Shown here piece after piece: positions 15,043 to 23,419 of a stretch of 33,718 nucleotides of DNA (position 1 is its first letter; each line of letters opens with the position of its first letter). Origin of the DNA: Candidatus Bathyarchaeota archaeon. Lineage in GTDB: Archaea; Thermoproteota; Bathyarchaeia; TCS64. The notes under the pieces were generated by a model. The model worked only from the letters and a program-made list of their open reading frames with translations. It did no database searches and was not told the origin of the DNA. The position numbers were made by a program, and so were the translations under genes. The stretch is from positions 1 through 33,718 of the forward strand of contig JAGTQU010000017.1 of assembly GCA_018396695.1 (NCBI GenBank). The letters are read 5' to 3'.

Positions 15043-16539
15043 ATGAAAAAAATGTTTTTTCTAATAGGACCAGTCCTGTTCCTGTTATGTCTGATGTTCC
15101 CTACAACCTCCGATATGCTCGAGGCAGCTCAGGCGAGTAAGGTCTATGATTGGGGTCCCAAGTTTGGATTAGGGGTCCTACTTTGGACTGCGACATGGTG
15201 GATCGGGGAAGTCGTTCCCTTAGGCATTACCGCCCTGGTCCCTACGGTTCTATTCTGCTTTTCAGGCATCCTATTATGGAAAGATGGGCTTGCATCCTTC
15301 ACGGATCCTCTAGTATGGGTGATTATGGTCGGCTTCCTCTTCGCTCGATCTTTCCAGATCTGGGGTCTCGATAAGAGGGTAGCTCTCAAACTAGCTAGCA
15401 TTAGCGGTACCAGGAATCCGATCTTAGCAGGTTTTTTCGTCGGCTGCCTTCCAGTGTTTTTATTGACTATTACAGGATCGATGACTACTTCCACTTCGAT
15501 AACCTTTGGATTCGTTTTAGCCTTTTTAAGTAGACAAGGATTCCTGAAGACCAGTAGATATGGTTCAGCAACTCTTATAGCGTTAGGGCAGGCTGCTACA
15601 GCAGGTTCATTGATATTTCTAACAAGTACCACCACCAACCTCATTGCTAAAAGAGTGATTTTAGAAGTGACAGGTGTGAACATATCTTTTGTAGACTGGT
15701 TCATTATCGGAACCCCGCATGCGTTGATAGGGTTATTTCTCACATGGTTCCTCGTGTACGCTATAATCAAGCCGGAAGTCAGTAGACTTCCACTTGACCG
15801 ATCGACCTTAAAAATAGAGGCTCACTCGCTTGGACCTGTGAATAGAGGAGAATGGTTGACATTAGTCCTCCTCTGCATCGCGTTTACTTTTTGGGTTTCT
15901 CCAGGATTATTAGCGATAATAGCTTCTTTTAACCCTAATCTAGCTCAGATCAGCAGTACCGTCTCTAAGCTTGTCCCTGAAGCGGCTCCATCAGTTTTGT
16001 TGATGCTACTTTTTCCCCTATTAAAGGTTGGAGACCGCCCCCTCCTCAAATGGGACGAGATCTTGACAGAAGCCATTAACTGGGATGTAGTGTTTCTTGT
16101 TGGCGGAGGGATCACTCTAGGGATTGGGTTGATCAATAGCGGATTCGCAACATGGATTGGTAATCTCTTCAGGAACTTTGCAGGATCCTCTCCGAACGGT
16201 TGGATCATATTCGCGATAAGCTCTTTCGTAGGGTTCCTCTTATCTTATCCAGCTTCTAACACGGGGGCAGCTTCAGTCGCCTGTCCGCTAGCGGTTGCCC
16301 TATCAACTGCAACAGGTTTTAATCCGATCCCAAGTGTGCTAGGAGCTGCCATAGCTACTACTATCCCCAGTTCTTTTCCGAGCACAACTCCAGCAATAGC
16401 GATAATCTACAGTTCAGGGTATGTAAAGATGAAAGACCTTTTTAAAGTAGGAATGGTATGCGACACTATAAGATTTTTCCTTCTCTTACTTATAGGATAT
16501 CCTCTAACCCAGTATTTCGTATCATTAAAAATAGGATAA
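15043..16539 (+). CDS. SLC13/DASS family anion (dicarboxylate or sulfate) transporter
   Basis: 498 aa, about 11-12 membrane helices. The duplicated substrate/sodium site of the divalent anion:sodium symporter family is visible: STTTNLIAKR in the first half, and SNTGAASVACPLAVALS in the second. WWIGEVVPLGITALVPTVLF is the family hallmark near residues 50-70, and NWDVVFLVGGGITLGIGLINSGFATWI marks the start of the second repeat. Such carriers import succinate, citrate-type acids or sulfate with sodium; the substrate cannot be chosen from sequence. The ATG is preceded by GAGGAGTG. It is divergent from the MBL hydrolase across a region with a palindrome. An organic-acid substrate would suit the organic-acid enzymes further downstream, but this is inference. 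Confidence 0.9.
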   Translation: MKKMFFLIGPVLFLLCLMFPTTSDMLEAAQASKVYDWGPKFGLGVLLWTATWWIGEVVPLGITALVPTVLFCFSGILLWKDGLASFTDPLVWVIMVGFLFARSFQIWGLDKRVALKLASISGTRNPILAGFFVGCLPVFLLTITGSMTTSTSITFGFVLAFLSRQGFLKTSRYGSATLIALGQAATAGSLIFLTSTTTNLIAKRVILEVTGVNISFVDWFIIGTPHALIGLFLTWFLVYAIIKPEVSRLPLDRSTLKIEAHSLGPVNRGEWLTLVLLCIAFTFWVSPGLLAIIASFNPNLAQISSTVSKLVPEAAPSVLLMLLFPLLKVGDRPLLKWDEILTEAINWDVVFLVGGGITLGIGLINSGFATWIGNLFRNFAGSSPNGWIIFAISSFVGFLLSYPASNTGAASVACPLAVALSTATGFNPIPSVLGAAIATTIPSSFPSTTPAIAIIYSSGYVKMKDLFKVGMVCDTIRFFLLLLIGYPLTQYFVSLKIG

Positions 16540-16687
16540 TTTAACCATTAAAAACAAAGACTTTCCCCATAGGCAGTAGACTGACGCATTTATATTTTTG
16601 AGAAGGAATGAAGAGATATAGAAGAAATTTAATCATCTATCAGTTTGCTAGAAGTGTTTATCTCTGAGTTTTTCACACTATGGTTAG

Positions 16688-17119
16688 ATGTCTGAAGAAA
16701 AGAGATTCTTAGTAGATATGGAGCTTTTAGAAGGGTTCCGATTCAATTTGGACTTCCATTTGGAGGGCGTAGACCCCTTCATTATGGATGAGCCGCCACC
16801 ACTCGGGAAGGGGAGTGGTCCAAATGCTTCGCTAGTGCTGGCTTCTGCTATTGGGAACTGTCTGAGCGCAAGCCTCTTATTCTGCCTTCAAAGGTCACGG
16901 GTTCAAGTATCTGGTCTCAAAACGTCTGTCAAGGGATTGATAGGTAGGAACCCTAAGGGTAGGTGGAGGATTAAGGAGATAACTGTCGATATTGAGCCGA
17001 AGATTTCTGTAGAAGACTCGAAGCAATTTGAACGATGCACTCAGATCTTCGAGGATTTTTGCGTTGTAACCGAGAGTGTGAGACAGGGGATCCCTGTTAA
17101 AGTTAACGTAAAGAAATAA
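16688..17119 (+). CDS. OsmC/Ohr family peroxiredoxin-like protein
   Basis: 143 aa. The family has two cysteines used to reduce organic hydroperoxides, both present here: Cys58 in ASAIGNCLSASLLFCL and Cys125 in FEDFCVVTESVRQGIPVKV. GPNASLVLASAIGNCL is the conserved helix start around the first cysteine, and VKGLIGRNPKGRWRIKEITVDIEP is the central strand pair. The protein is a cytosolic dimer in known cases. Archaeal members often act on unknown small oxidants. The start ATG 16688 lacks a strong Shine-Dalgarno. It is convergent, 8 bases apart, with a small membrane-protein gene. Confidence 0.9.
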   Translation: MSEEKRFLVDMELLEGFRFNLDFHLEGVDPFIMDEPPPLGKGSGPNASLVLASAIGNCLSASLLFCLQRSRVQVSGLKTSVKGLIGRNPKGRWRIKEITVDIEPKISVEDSKQFERCTQIFEDFCVVTESVRQGIPVKVNVKK

Positions 17120-17127
17120 TCCCATTT

Positions 17128-17412
17128 TTAGCTGATTTTCGGAGAATTAAACTCTCTGGCTTTCTCCCTTCGCTCGGTGAAGTATCCTCCAACAGTCGTT
17201 AGTATTCCCAAGCCAAAGAAGATCCAAGCCATCCACTCGAAGCTGACATCTCTAGTCTTTGTGACCAGGTAGACGATGAGAAAACATGCCATCAAAGATA
17301 GAATAGATAACGCATACATTAGAATCCAAGGCTTATACCTTAACTGTCTGGGATCGAGCGACACGACTTTCATATTTATGGTTGTTTGGTTTAGGTACAA
17401 AACTTTTTCCAT
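17128..17412 (-). CDS. Small two-helix membrane protein, unknown
   Basis: 94 aa, no family recognised. Two membrane helices (ILMYALSILSLMACFLIVYLV and WMAWIFFGLGILTTVGGYF) are joined by a short charged loop (TKTRDVSFE), with a basic C-terminal tail (TERREKAREF). The first 13 residues may be untranslated, as an in-frame ATG at codon 14 (MKVVSLDPRQ) is an alternative start. The gene is divergent from an FMN-binding oxidoreductase gene, with about 35 bases between starts, so the promoters must overlap. Confidence 0.6.
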   Translation of the reverse strand: MEKVLYLNQTTINMKVVSLDPRQLRYKPWILMYALSILSLMACFLIVYLVTKTRDVSFEWMAWIFFGLGILTTVGGYFTERREKAREFNSPKIS

Positions 17413-17447
17413 GTTTTAGGGTCAAGTAATTAGGCGAGGTTTATCTC

Positions 17448-17924
17448 TTGATTAGATCCGAAAGAGAGATTAAGGATTTAAAAGAAATTGAGCAGATTTT
17501 AAAGGATGCCTCGGTAGGTAGGCTCGGTACATCCTGTGAAGGTCAGCCTTATGTCATTCCAGTCAACTTTGTCTACCATGAAGGAAAAATCTTGATTCAT
17601 GGTGCTAGAAAAGGTAAGAAGATTGACAACATTGCGTCTAATTCAAAAGTGTGTTTCGAAGTAGATGGGGGAGTACTCGTAGCTAGGGATAAACCCTGCG
17701 ACTACACTATGAAGTATTCCAGTGTTGTTGTTCTGGGAGAGGCGAAGATTACAACGGATCCTGATGAGATGTTTATGGCGCTAAAGTTGTTGATGGAAAA
17801 ATACTCCTCTAAAGAACTAAGTGAGCAACTCACCAGAGAATCCGTAGCGCGCTTCAAGAACCTGGCTGTGATCGAAATCTCAATCAGGGATATGACTGGA
17901 AAAAGGAACATACCCAGGTCCTAG
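17448..17924 (+). CDS. Pyridoxamine 5'-phosphate oxidase-like FMN-binding protein (NimA-type)
   Basis: 158 aa, split-barrel FMN-binding fold. VGRLGTSCEGQPYVIPVNFVYHEGKILIHGARKGKKIDNI is the NimA/PNPOx-like N-terminal signature, with the FMN-phosphate-binding basic patch GARKGKK. VCFEVDGGV and YSSVVVLGEAKI are the barrel strands. Members reduce nitroimidazoles, haem, F420- or FMN-linked substrates; the true substrate is unknown. The TTG start at 17448 has GAGGT eight bases upstream, a strong reason for this start. The protein is cytosolic and complete. Confidence 0.85.
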   Translation: MIRSEREIKDLKEIEQILKDASVGRLGTSCEGQPYVIPVNFVYHEGKILIHGARKGKKIDNIASNSKVCFEVDGGVLVARDKPCDYTMKYSSVVVLGEAKITTDPDEMFMALKLLMEKYSSKELSEQLTRESVARFKNLAVIEISIRDMTGKRNIPRS

Positions 17925-18090
17925 GTCGCTGAAAATCTATTCCAATTTTTATTGGTTAAACTCATCAAAAACGTTTGCGATTTTTATAAGCTATTGGCTT
18001 TTTAATCTAAATCCTTTTAGTTTTCTAAAGGTTTCTTTTATCTTGTATGAAAACCTCTATTCGTACGGCGCCTGTCAGGAGCAGACGGAG

Positions 18091-18405
18091 TTGAAATTCT
18101 GTACAGACTGTGGCTCAATAATGATTAATGATCGTGAGAGGCTAGTATGCCCAAGGTGTGGGAAAAGACTAAACATACCGATAGTGGTTGAGAAAAAGAA
18201 AAACGATGAAACTGACAAGATTGTTAGTTTGATCGTTGAAAAAGTAGAGGGGCTCAAAGTGAATCGTCTATGCCCTAGCTGCGGGCATAGCGAGGCTTAC
18301 AGAATGCTCTCAGCATCCTCTGGCGAACATGCTGGAGTTAAGCAAGAGCGGTCGATCGAAATATATCGATGTTCAAAGTGTGCTCATGTTTGGACCGAAA
18401 ACTAG
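18091..18405 (+). CDS. Transcription factor S (TFS/TFIIS-like) paralog with altered catalytic hairpin
   Basis: 104 aa from TTG 18091. The N-terminal zinc ribbon (KFCTDCGS...CPRCGK) and C-terminal zinc ribbon (CPSCGHSEAYRM...CSKCAHVWTEN) are those of archaeal TFS, which binds RNA polymerase and stimulates transcript cleavage in backtracked complexes. In active TFS the C-terminal hairpin carries an Asp-Glu pair nine and eight residues before the third zinc cysteine; here that place reads Gln-Glu (VKQERSIEIYRC) and the hairpin is rearranged (SASSGEHAG). It may therefore be cleavage-deficient or regulatory, like known inhibitory paralogs. The frame is open back to TTG 18043, but TTG 18091 gives the canonical MKFC start with AGGAG nine bases upstream. 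TATA-like TTTTTATAA near 17980. Confidence 0.85.
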   Translation: MKFCTDCGSIMINDRERLVCPRCGKRLNIPIVVEKKKNDETDKIVSLIVEKVEGLKVNRLCPSCGHSEAYRMLSASSGEHAGVKQERSIEIYRCSKCAHVWTEN

Positions 18406-18453
18406 AATCTCCCGATGGGAACCCCATATGTTAAATAATCATACAAACTTATT

Positions 18454-19359
18454 TTGAATAGAACCATGGATAAGATTTCTAAAATTCTAGAAGGAGCTAT
18501 AGATATTCATCAACATACGAGTCCAAGCATTTTTCCAAGGATCATGGATGGGATTGGAGCAGCGTTAGATGCGAAAAAGGCTCGAATTCGAGGGATCGTG
18601 CTTAAAGATCACCATATACCTACCACTGACCGGGCTTATCTTGCTCATGAAACTGTTCCAGAAGTCGAAGTTTTTGGGGGCGTAGTGCTCAACTATGCTG
18701 TTGGAGGGTTAAACCCCTATGCGGTGGATGCAGCCATCAGGCTCGGAGCCAAGATCGTTTGGATGCCCTCGATCGATGCGATGAGCCACAAGAGGCATTT
18801 CGGAGAGGTGGGAGGATTTGGTAGACGACTTGGTTATGAGAAGTCCTTCTTTTATGATAAGAGCGAAGGTATCGAGATATTGGATGAACGCGGCCCTGAT
18901 CCAAGGTTGATAATGATTCTACGCCTAATAGCTGAGGCAGATATAGCGCTCGCGACATCCCACCTCTCTTTCGAAGAGTCGAAGCTGCTTGTTGAGCAGG
19001 CGGTTCGAAGTAATGTGAAAAAAGTAGTCGCCACTCACGTCGATTTCATCACCGCAAGTCTATCTTTAGAAGAGAAAAAATGGATGGCTGAGAGGGGGGT
19101 CTTCCTCGAGCTTTGCTACTCAACCTTGCTCCCTCCATGGAAGCATAAAACAATTGAAGAGATGGTTGAATCAATCAATACAATAGGAGCAAAGCATTTC
19201 ATAGTATCCAGCGATCTAGGTCAACTCCAAAACCCTCCTCCATCCGTAGGTTTGAGAAGCTTCATCGAGATGTTGCTTAAACATGGTATAGGGGAAGAAG
19301 AGATCCGAATGATGATTAAATATAACCCTGAAAAACTGCTTGGGCTAAAAGAGCTTTAA
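18454..19359 (+). CDS. DUF6282 amidohydrolase-like protein
   Basis: 301 aa, fits the DUF6282 family, which resembles the metal-dependent amidohydrolase/PHP TIM barrels. Likely metal ligands are in the first strand DIHQHTSPS (HxH) and KDHHIP, with later His in TSHLSFEES and ATHVDF and an Asp in VSSDLGQ. The last helix MMIKYNPEKLLGL is the usual amidohydrolase C-terminal motif. The reaction and substrate are unknown. The start at 18454 is TTG; an ATG lies four codons in. The stop overlaps the 3' end of the convergent flavoprotein gene by four bases. Confidence 0.78.
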   Translation: MNRTMDKISKILEGAIDIHQHTSPSIFPRIMDGIGAALDAKKARIRGIVLKDHHIPTTDRAYLAHETVPEVEVFGGVVLNYAVGGLNPYAVDAAIRLGAKIVWMPSIDAMSHKRHFGEVGGFGRRLGYEKSFFYDKSEGIEILDERGPDPRLIMILRLIAEADIALATSHLSFEESKLLVEQAVRSNVKKVVATHVDFITASLSLEEKKWMAERGVFLELCYSTLLPPWKHKTIEEMVESINTIGAKHFIVSSDLGQLQNPPPSVGLRSFIEMLLKHGIGEEEIRMMIKYNPEKLLGLKEL

Positions 19360-20960
19360 ATCCGGGCTTTCTCAAGAATAATATCCCCTTTTGCTCCGAG
19401 GCTTAAGTTAACTGATGCACGCCATGAAGGGTCCTCTTTGGGATAGTCTCGCCTGTAATGGGCTCCTCTACTCTCAGTCCTCATAAACGCGGCTCTAACG
19501 ATCATCTCGGCAGCGTCTAAAGCCATGGGAGTCTCCAGGGCTTCAAGCATTGAACTATTTTGAGATGCTCTGAGCATCGGGAGAAGGCCTCTAAGCCGGA
19601 TTATCGTATCTAGGGCCTCTGAGAGGCTTTTCTCGTCTCGAACAATCCCTGCGTTAGTCCACATCAGATCTCTGAGCTGGTTAAGGATAGTTCTCGGGTT
19701 TATTGCTCCAGCCGAGCCGCCATCTCTAATAGTTTTATAACGTTCCAATTCAGGTTGGGCTTCCGATTCAATCTTGGGATGGATCCTACTCTCAGCAAAC
19801 TCGGCTGCGGCCTCTCCTGCACGAGCCCCAAAGACTATTGCTTCCGTCAGGGCATTCCCACCGTGTCGATTAGCCCCATGTAAGCCTCCTACAACTTCGC
19901 CGGCTGCGAATAATCCGGCGACGCCGGTATGCCCGTACCCGTCTATGATGATCCCGCCCATACAGAAGTGGCTTATAGGAGCAACTCTCAAGGGTTTTTC
20001 TCCACCCTTCAACCGTTCTTTGAAAAACTCATAAGACCTAGATGAGAACCAGCCTTCCTTCGATCCTTTCTTGAAGTAGTCTCTAGCATCGATCAGAACG
20101 GCGTTGTCTACGCCCCTCCCCTCCAAGATCTCTATCATAATTGCTCTTGAGAGCAGATCCCTCGATTTGAGGACGAGTGGACGCAGATTCACACGGTGCT
20201 TCTCAGCTATATCCTCCCCTAAACGGTTTATTATCCGGCTCTCCTCTGTTAATGCTCCTCCAAGAAGATGGGGTGGTGCGTCAGCCTCTGCTAGGGCTAG
20301 GGGGAAGAACTGAACGAACTCCATATCTCTCAACTTGGCTCCGGCACTATACGCTAGACTATACCCGTCGCCTACAGTCCTAAAGGGACAGTCTGTCCGT
20401 TTGTAGAGGGCTCCAGCCCCGCCTGTTGCGAGGATAACTGCCTTAGCTGAGAATATGGTAGGTTCGTCATTTCGAATATCGTAGCCTACTGCCCCTATCA
20501 CTTCGCCTTCTTCTTTAAGAATCTTGGTTATAATTACATTTTCATGGAATTTCACGCCTATCTTTCTGGCGTAATCCACCATGGGTTTAGTTATGCGGTA
20601 ACCTGAAGCGTGAAAAGGTTCTCCGACGTGTGCTCCTCCAAAGCTGATCCTGATCTCAACGCCAAACCTCCTCAACTCGGAGACTCTTTCTCCCCCCTCT
20701 TTTGAGAAAATTCTAACAAGATTCGAATCGTTTATTCCCTTCCCCACCGTTAAAGTATCTCTAAAATGTTCTTCAGGGGTTAACCCGCCCAATGTAGCTC
20801 TGAACCCGCCACCGCTTACAGCTGTTGCATTATTCATCCCAGCAGGAGTTTTAGATACAATCGAAACCTGTACGCCTCTCGACCTAGCCTCTATTGAGGC
20901 TCTTAAACCTGCTGCGCCGGCCCCTACGACTAGAACACCGGTATCGAACAGTTTTACCAT
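19356..20960 (-). CDS. FAD-dependent SdhA/FrdA-like flavoprotein
   Basis: 534 aa, of the succinate dehydrogenase/fumarate reductase/L-aspartate oxidase flavoprotein family. The dinucleotide site VVGAGAAGLRASIEA is at residues 11-25. The second FAD motif LHGANRHGGNALTEAIVFGARAGE and the active-site block APISHFCMGGIIIDG are intact. Two family residues are changed: the FAD-linking His region reads GMNNATAVSGGG, so FAD is probably non-covalent, and the fumarate-binding QFHPT block reads QFFPL (Phe219 in place of His). The substrate may therefore not be succinate. No iron-sulfur or membrane subunit is adjacent. It lies 27 bases downstream of the CoA-transferase gene and is probably co-transcribed with it. 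Confidence 0.85.
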   Translation of the reverse strand: MVKLFDTGVLVVGAGAAGLRASIEARSRGVQVSIVSKTPAGMNNATAVSGGGFRATLGGLTPEEHFRDTLTVGKGINDSNLVRIFSKEGGERVSELRRFGVEIRISFGGAHVGEPFHASGYRITKPMVDYARKIGVKFHENVIITKILKEEGEVIGAVGYDIRNDEPTIFSAKAVILATGGAGALYKRTDCPFRTVGDGYSLAYSAGAKLRDMEFVQFFPLALAEADAPPHLLGGALTEESRIINRLGEDIAEKHRVNLRPLVLKSRDLLSRAIMIEILEGRGVDNAVLIDARDYFKKGSKEGWFSSRSYEFFKERLKGGEKPLRVAPISHFCMGGIIIDGYGHTGVAGLFAAGEVVGGLHGANRHGGNALTEAIVFGARAGEAAAEFAESRIHPKIESEAQPELERYKTIRDGGSAGAINPRTILNQLRDLMWTNAGIVRDEKSLSEALDTIIRLRGLLPMLRASQNSSMLEALETPMALDAAEMIVRAAFMRTESRGAHYRRDYPKEDPSWRASVNLSLGAKGDIILEKARI

Positions 20961-20987
20961 CCTGCTCCACTCTTAGCCTAAACTATC

Positions 20988-22193
20988 CTAAATAGCGCGT
21001 ATTTTACGCAGCTTCTCTATCTCATCGGTCGAGTATTCAGCTATCTCTTTCAATACCTCCTCAGTATGCTCCCCTAGAATCGGGGGAGGAAACTCAACAA
21101 TACAAGAAGACTCGGAGAATTTTATGACGGGCCCGATCTGCTTTATTTTTCCCGCTTTTTTATGATTCATCTCGATGAGCATTCTACGCTGAAGAATATG
21201 GGGGTCTTTGAATATCTCATCGATTGTGTATACTGGACCACATGGGAAACCTATGCTTCTTAGACGTTCAAGCCATTCATCCCTAGTTTTCTTCTTGAAT
21301 TCGCTTTCCAGGTGAGAGACCAACTTGACCCTGTTCTCTACACGCTTGTCAGCAGAAGCGTATAGGGGATCATTCTTCAGCTCCTGTAAATCCATCCCAT
21401 CGCAGAGCAGCGACCAAAGCCGATCATTGCCAGCGGCTATTAGAATATGCTTTCCATCCGATGCCTCAAAACTCTGATAGGGAACTATGCTCGGATGAGC
21501 CGATCCCATTCGAGGAGGGACATTACCTGTAGCAAAGTAGTTTCCAGCCACATAGGTCATCCAAGAGACCGACCCATCAAGCATTGATACATCTATATAT
21601 TGACCCGCGTTCAAGTGTTCTCGCGCCATCAATGCTGCTAGAATAGCTATAGCCGCCCACATTCCAGCGCCGATATCAGTAATCGCGACACCAACTCTCA
21701 CAGGAGGCCCGTTTGGCTCTCCAGTAATCCCCATGAGACCCCCCATTCCTTGGACTATTAAGTCGTAACCTGGCCAGTCCGCGTAGGGCCCAGACTGTCC
21801 AAAGCTCGATATGCTGCAATATATGAGGCGCGGGTTTATTTCGTGAATTGTTTCATAGTCTACGCCAAGCCTTTTTGTAACTCCGGGTCTAAAGTTTTCT
21901 AAGAGTACATCGCTTTTTTTAACTAGCCTATATAATACTTCTCTAGCCTCCTTTTTTTTAAGGTCTAAGGTTACGCTCTTTTTCCCTCTGTTTATTGATA
22001 GAAAATAACTGCTCTCCCCGTTAATGAAGGGCGGGTAGGCTCGGGTATCGTCTCCTAATTCAGGCATCTCGACTTTTATAACCTCGGCACCAAGCTCTGA
22101 GAGTATCATCGAGCAGAATGGTCCGGCTAGCACCCTGCTCAGATCTATGATGCGAACTCCTTTCAGAGGGGGGTTACTAACGGATTTAGACAT
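20988..22193 (-). CDS. CaiB/BaiF family (class III) CoA-transferase
   Basis: 401 aa, full length. Family blocks are IIDLSRVLAGPFCSMILSELGAEVIKVE, the nucleotide-pocket FLSINRGKKSVTLDLKKKE, DVLLENFRPGVTKRLGVDY, GYDLIVQGMGGLMGITGEP, and GVAITDIGAGMWAAIAILAAL, whose aspartate is the catalytic residue forming the acyl anhydride. The C-terminal part holds FPCGPVYTIDEIFKDPH. It transfers CoA between carboxylic acids; the acids are unknown (oxalate, carnitine, succinate and others in relatives). It is the first gene of a pair with the SdhA-like flavoprotein, which suggests that a CoA ester or its free acid is then oxidised or reduced. Confidence 0.93.
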   Translation of the reverse strand: MSKSVSNPPLKGVRIIDLSRVLAGPFCSMILSELGAEVIKVEMPELGDDTRAYPPFINGESSYFLSINRGKKSVTLDLKKKEAREVLYRLVKKSDVLLENFRPGVTKRLGVDYETIHEINPRLIYCSISSFGQSGPYADWPGYDLIVQGMGGLMGITGEPNGPPVRVGVAITDIGAGMWAAIAILAALMAREHLNAGQYIDVSMLDGSVSWMTYVAGNYFATGNVPPRMGSAHPSIVPYQSFEASDGKHILIAAGNDRLWSLLCDGMDLQELKNDPLYASADKRVENRVKLVSHLESEFKKKTRDEWLERLRSIGFPCGPVYTIDEIFKDPHILQRRMLIEMNHKKAGKIKQIGPVIKFSESSCIVEFPPPILGEHTEEVLKEIAEYSTDEIEKLRKIRAI

Positions 22194-22344
22194 GTCATTT
22201 GAATACGTGTTTAATTCTCTTTAGCCTTTTCATCAGAGACGACTGTTGGGGAAGCATTAAGGCTTCCAGCTAGGAGGGGAAAGTTCTAATTTTAAAGAGA
22301 AAGTATATTAGGAAACAAATTTATGAGCTCAAATCGAAACATCG

Positions 22345-22569
22345 CTAATCTGTTGACGCTTGCATATTTTCCAGCGTCTTCTTGAGAGATTTGGAAACTT
22401 CCTCTGTGTGTTTTATAGCTTCTTTGAGGCTTTTCGACGCCTCTACGAATCCAAGTTGCTCTATTTCGATAGATGCTTTCTCGATCCGAGACTTGTGCTC
22501 CTCGTTATGTTCTATCCAATGTTCAATTAGCTTCCTCCACCTAACCCTCTCTTCACTCATGTTTATCAA
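22345..22569 (-). CDS. Small helical coiled-coil protein, unknown
   Basis: 74 aa, not recognised with confidence. It is almost all alpha helix, rich in Glu, Lys and His (KLIEHWIEHNEEHKSRIEKA; SKSLKEAIKHTEEVSKSLKK), giving a helical hairpin or coiled coil. The clustered His and Glu residues (EHWIEHNEEH) could bind a metal. Two starts are possible, ATG at 22569 or the ATG four codons in. The gene stands alone before an 850-bp gene-free stretch. Confidence 0.6.
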   Translation of the reverse strand: MINMSEERVRWRKLIEHWIEHNEEHKSRIEKASIEIEQLGFVEASKSLKEAIKHTEEVSKSLKKTLENMQASTD

Positions 22570-23419
22570 AAACTATTTGTTTTTAGCTAATAAAAATTAA
22601 TCCCCCACGCCATCTAAAAATTATTAATTAGGCATCTAGTTCCTTTTAGATAAAGCGCTCAATAAATCTTAATCTTCTTCTACCACCTAAATCAATTCGC
22701 AAGAGAATTTGAATCCTTGTCTTTCAGTCTTTTAAACTGAATCATATAAGGTATATTAAATATATGGCAAACCACTCGAACACGGGACTTCATTTTCTAC
22801 ATCGTGCATGTACATGAAGAACCAAAACGCGAGAACTTCGATATTGGCGAGGGGCGTCTTTTTGCGGTTCACGAATGAATAAAGGAGAGTCGATGAAGCC
22901 AATATCGAAAAGAATTCAAGCCTTTTTCATCGACTAAAAATCATTAAATGAGCTAAAAAGAATCAATTAATAATTGTTTACATCTTAAAAAGGATTTTTC
23001 GAGAGGTGATATTGCGGCATCAGAATGCGAGCGATTATAAACATATGAAAAAATTAGGTCTTCTATTTTTATTAAACTTCACTCTTAGATAAATCTTAGC
23101 TAAATGATGAATATACCATTATAGTTAATTATTTTTAAAAAATGAAAACTATTCAAAACATTGTTTATTAAAATTAAAAATAGGATCCTTTTTGTCACTT
23201 TATCAGCAACATTCATCCCAGAAAACCACTACATTTTAAACATTCTCACTTCACTTCATTCTTTAAGCACTCTCAAGTCGTTCAAACATTCCTCTTCATA
23301 TTCGTTCAGCCTCTAACAGCTTCAAACACTCAGCTTCAAAATAGGATCGAGAACAATCCTTAAGCAGTAAGAAACAGTTCACCATATTTTCTGGGGGACA
23401 AAAATTAATCTGATGCTTC
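22570..23419. other. Gene-free stretch of about 850 bp
   Basis: No ORF over 60 codons with coding character is present. A strong TATA-like block (22751-22766) precedes a region with two long interleaved inverted repeats (22837-22935; separate entry). From 22940 to 23220 the sequence is A/T-rich with nothing recognised. Near 23256-23385 on the minus strand there is a short, possibly frameshifted reading frame. Conserved RNase P or SRP RNA motifs were looked for and not seen. Confidence 0.6.
22780..22940 (+). ncRNA. Candidate structured, pseudoknot-capable RNA
   Basis: Stem A pairs 22837-22848 (TTCGATATTGGC) with 22898-22909 (GCCAATATCGAA), 12 perfect pairs. Stem B pairs 22888-22897 (AGTCGATGAA) with 22926-22935 (TTCATCGACT), 10 perfect pairs. 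The order A5', B5', A3', B3' is that of an H-type pseudoknot, and B5' directly abuts A3'. A smaller hairpin CTTCAT/ATGAAG (22788-22793, 22814-22819) precedes it. The TATA-like block at 22751-22766 would start a transcript at about 22780. The strand is inferred from this promoter only. No known RNA family is recognised. Confidence 0.4.

Noticed and set aside
15144-15770. 208-codon frame opposite the SLC13 transporter
   Set aside because: Antisense shadow of a membrane protein gene; no start signal and no recognisable motif.
22780-22940. RNase P RNA or SRP RNA
   Set aside because: The conserved RNase P blocks (GAGGAAAGTCC and ACAGAAA types) and the SRP Alu/S-domain motifs are not present.
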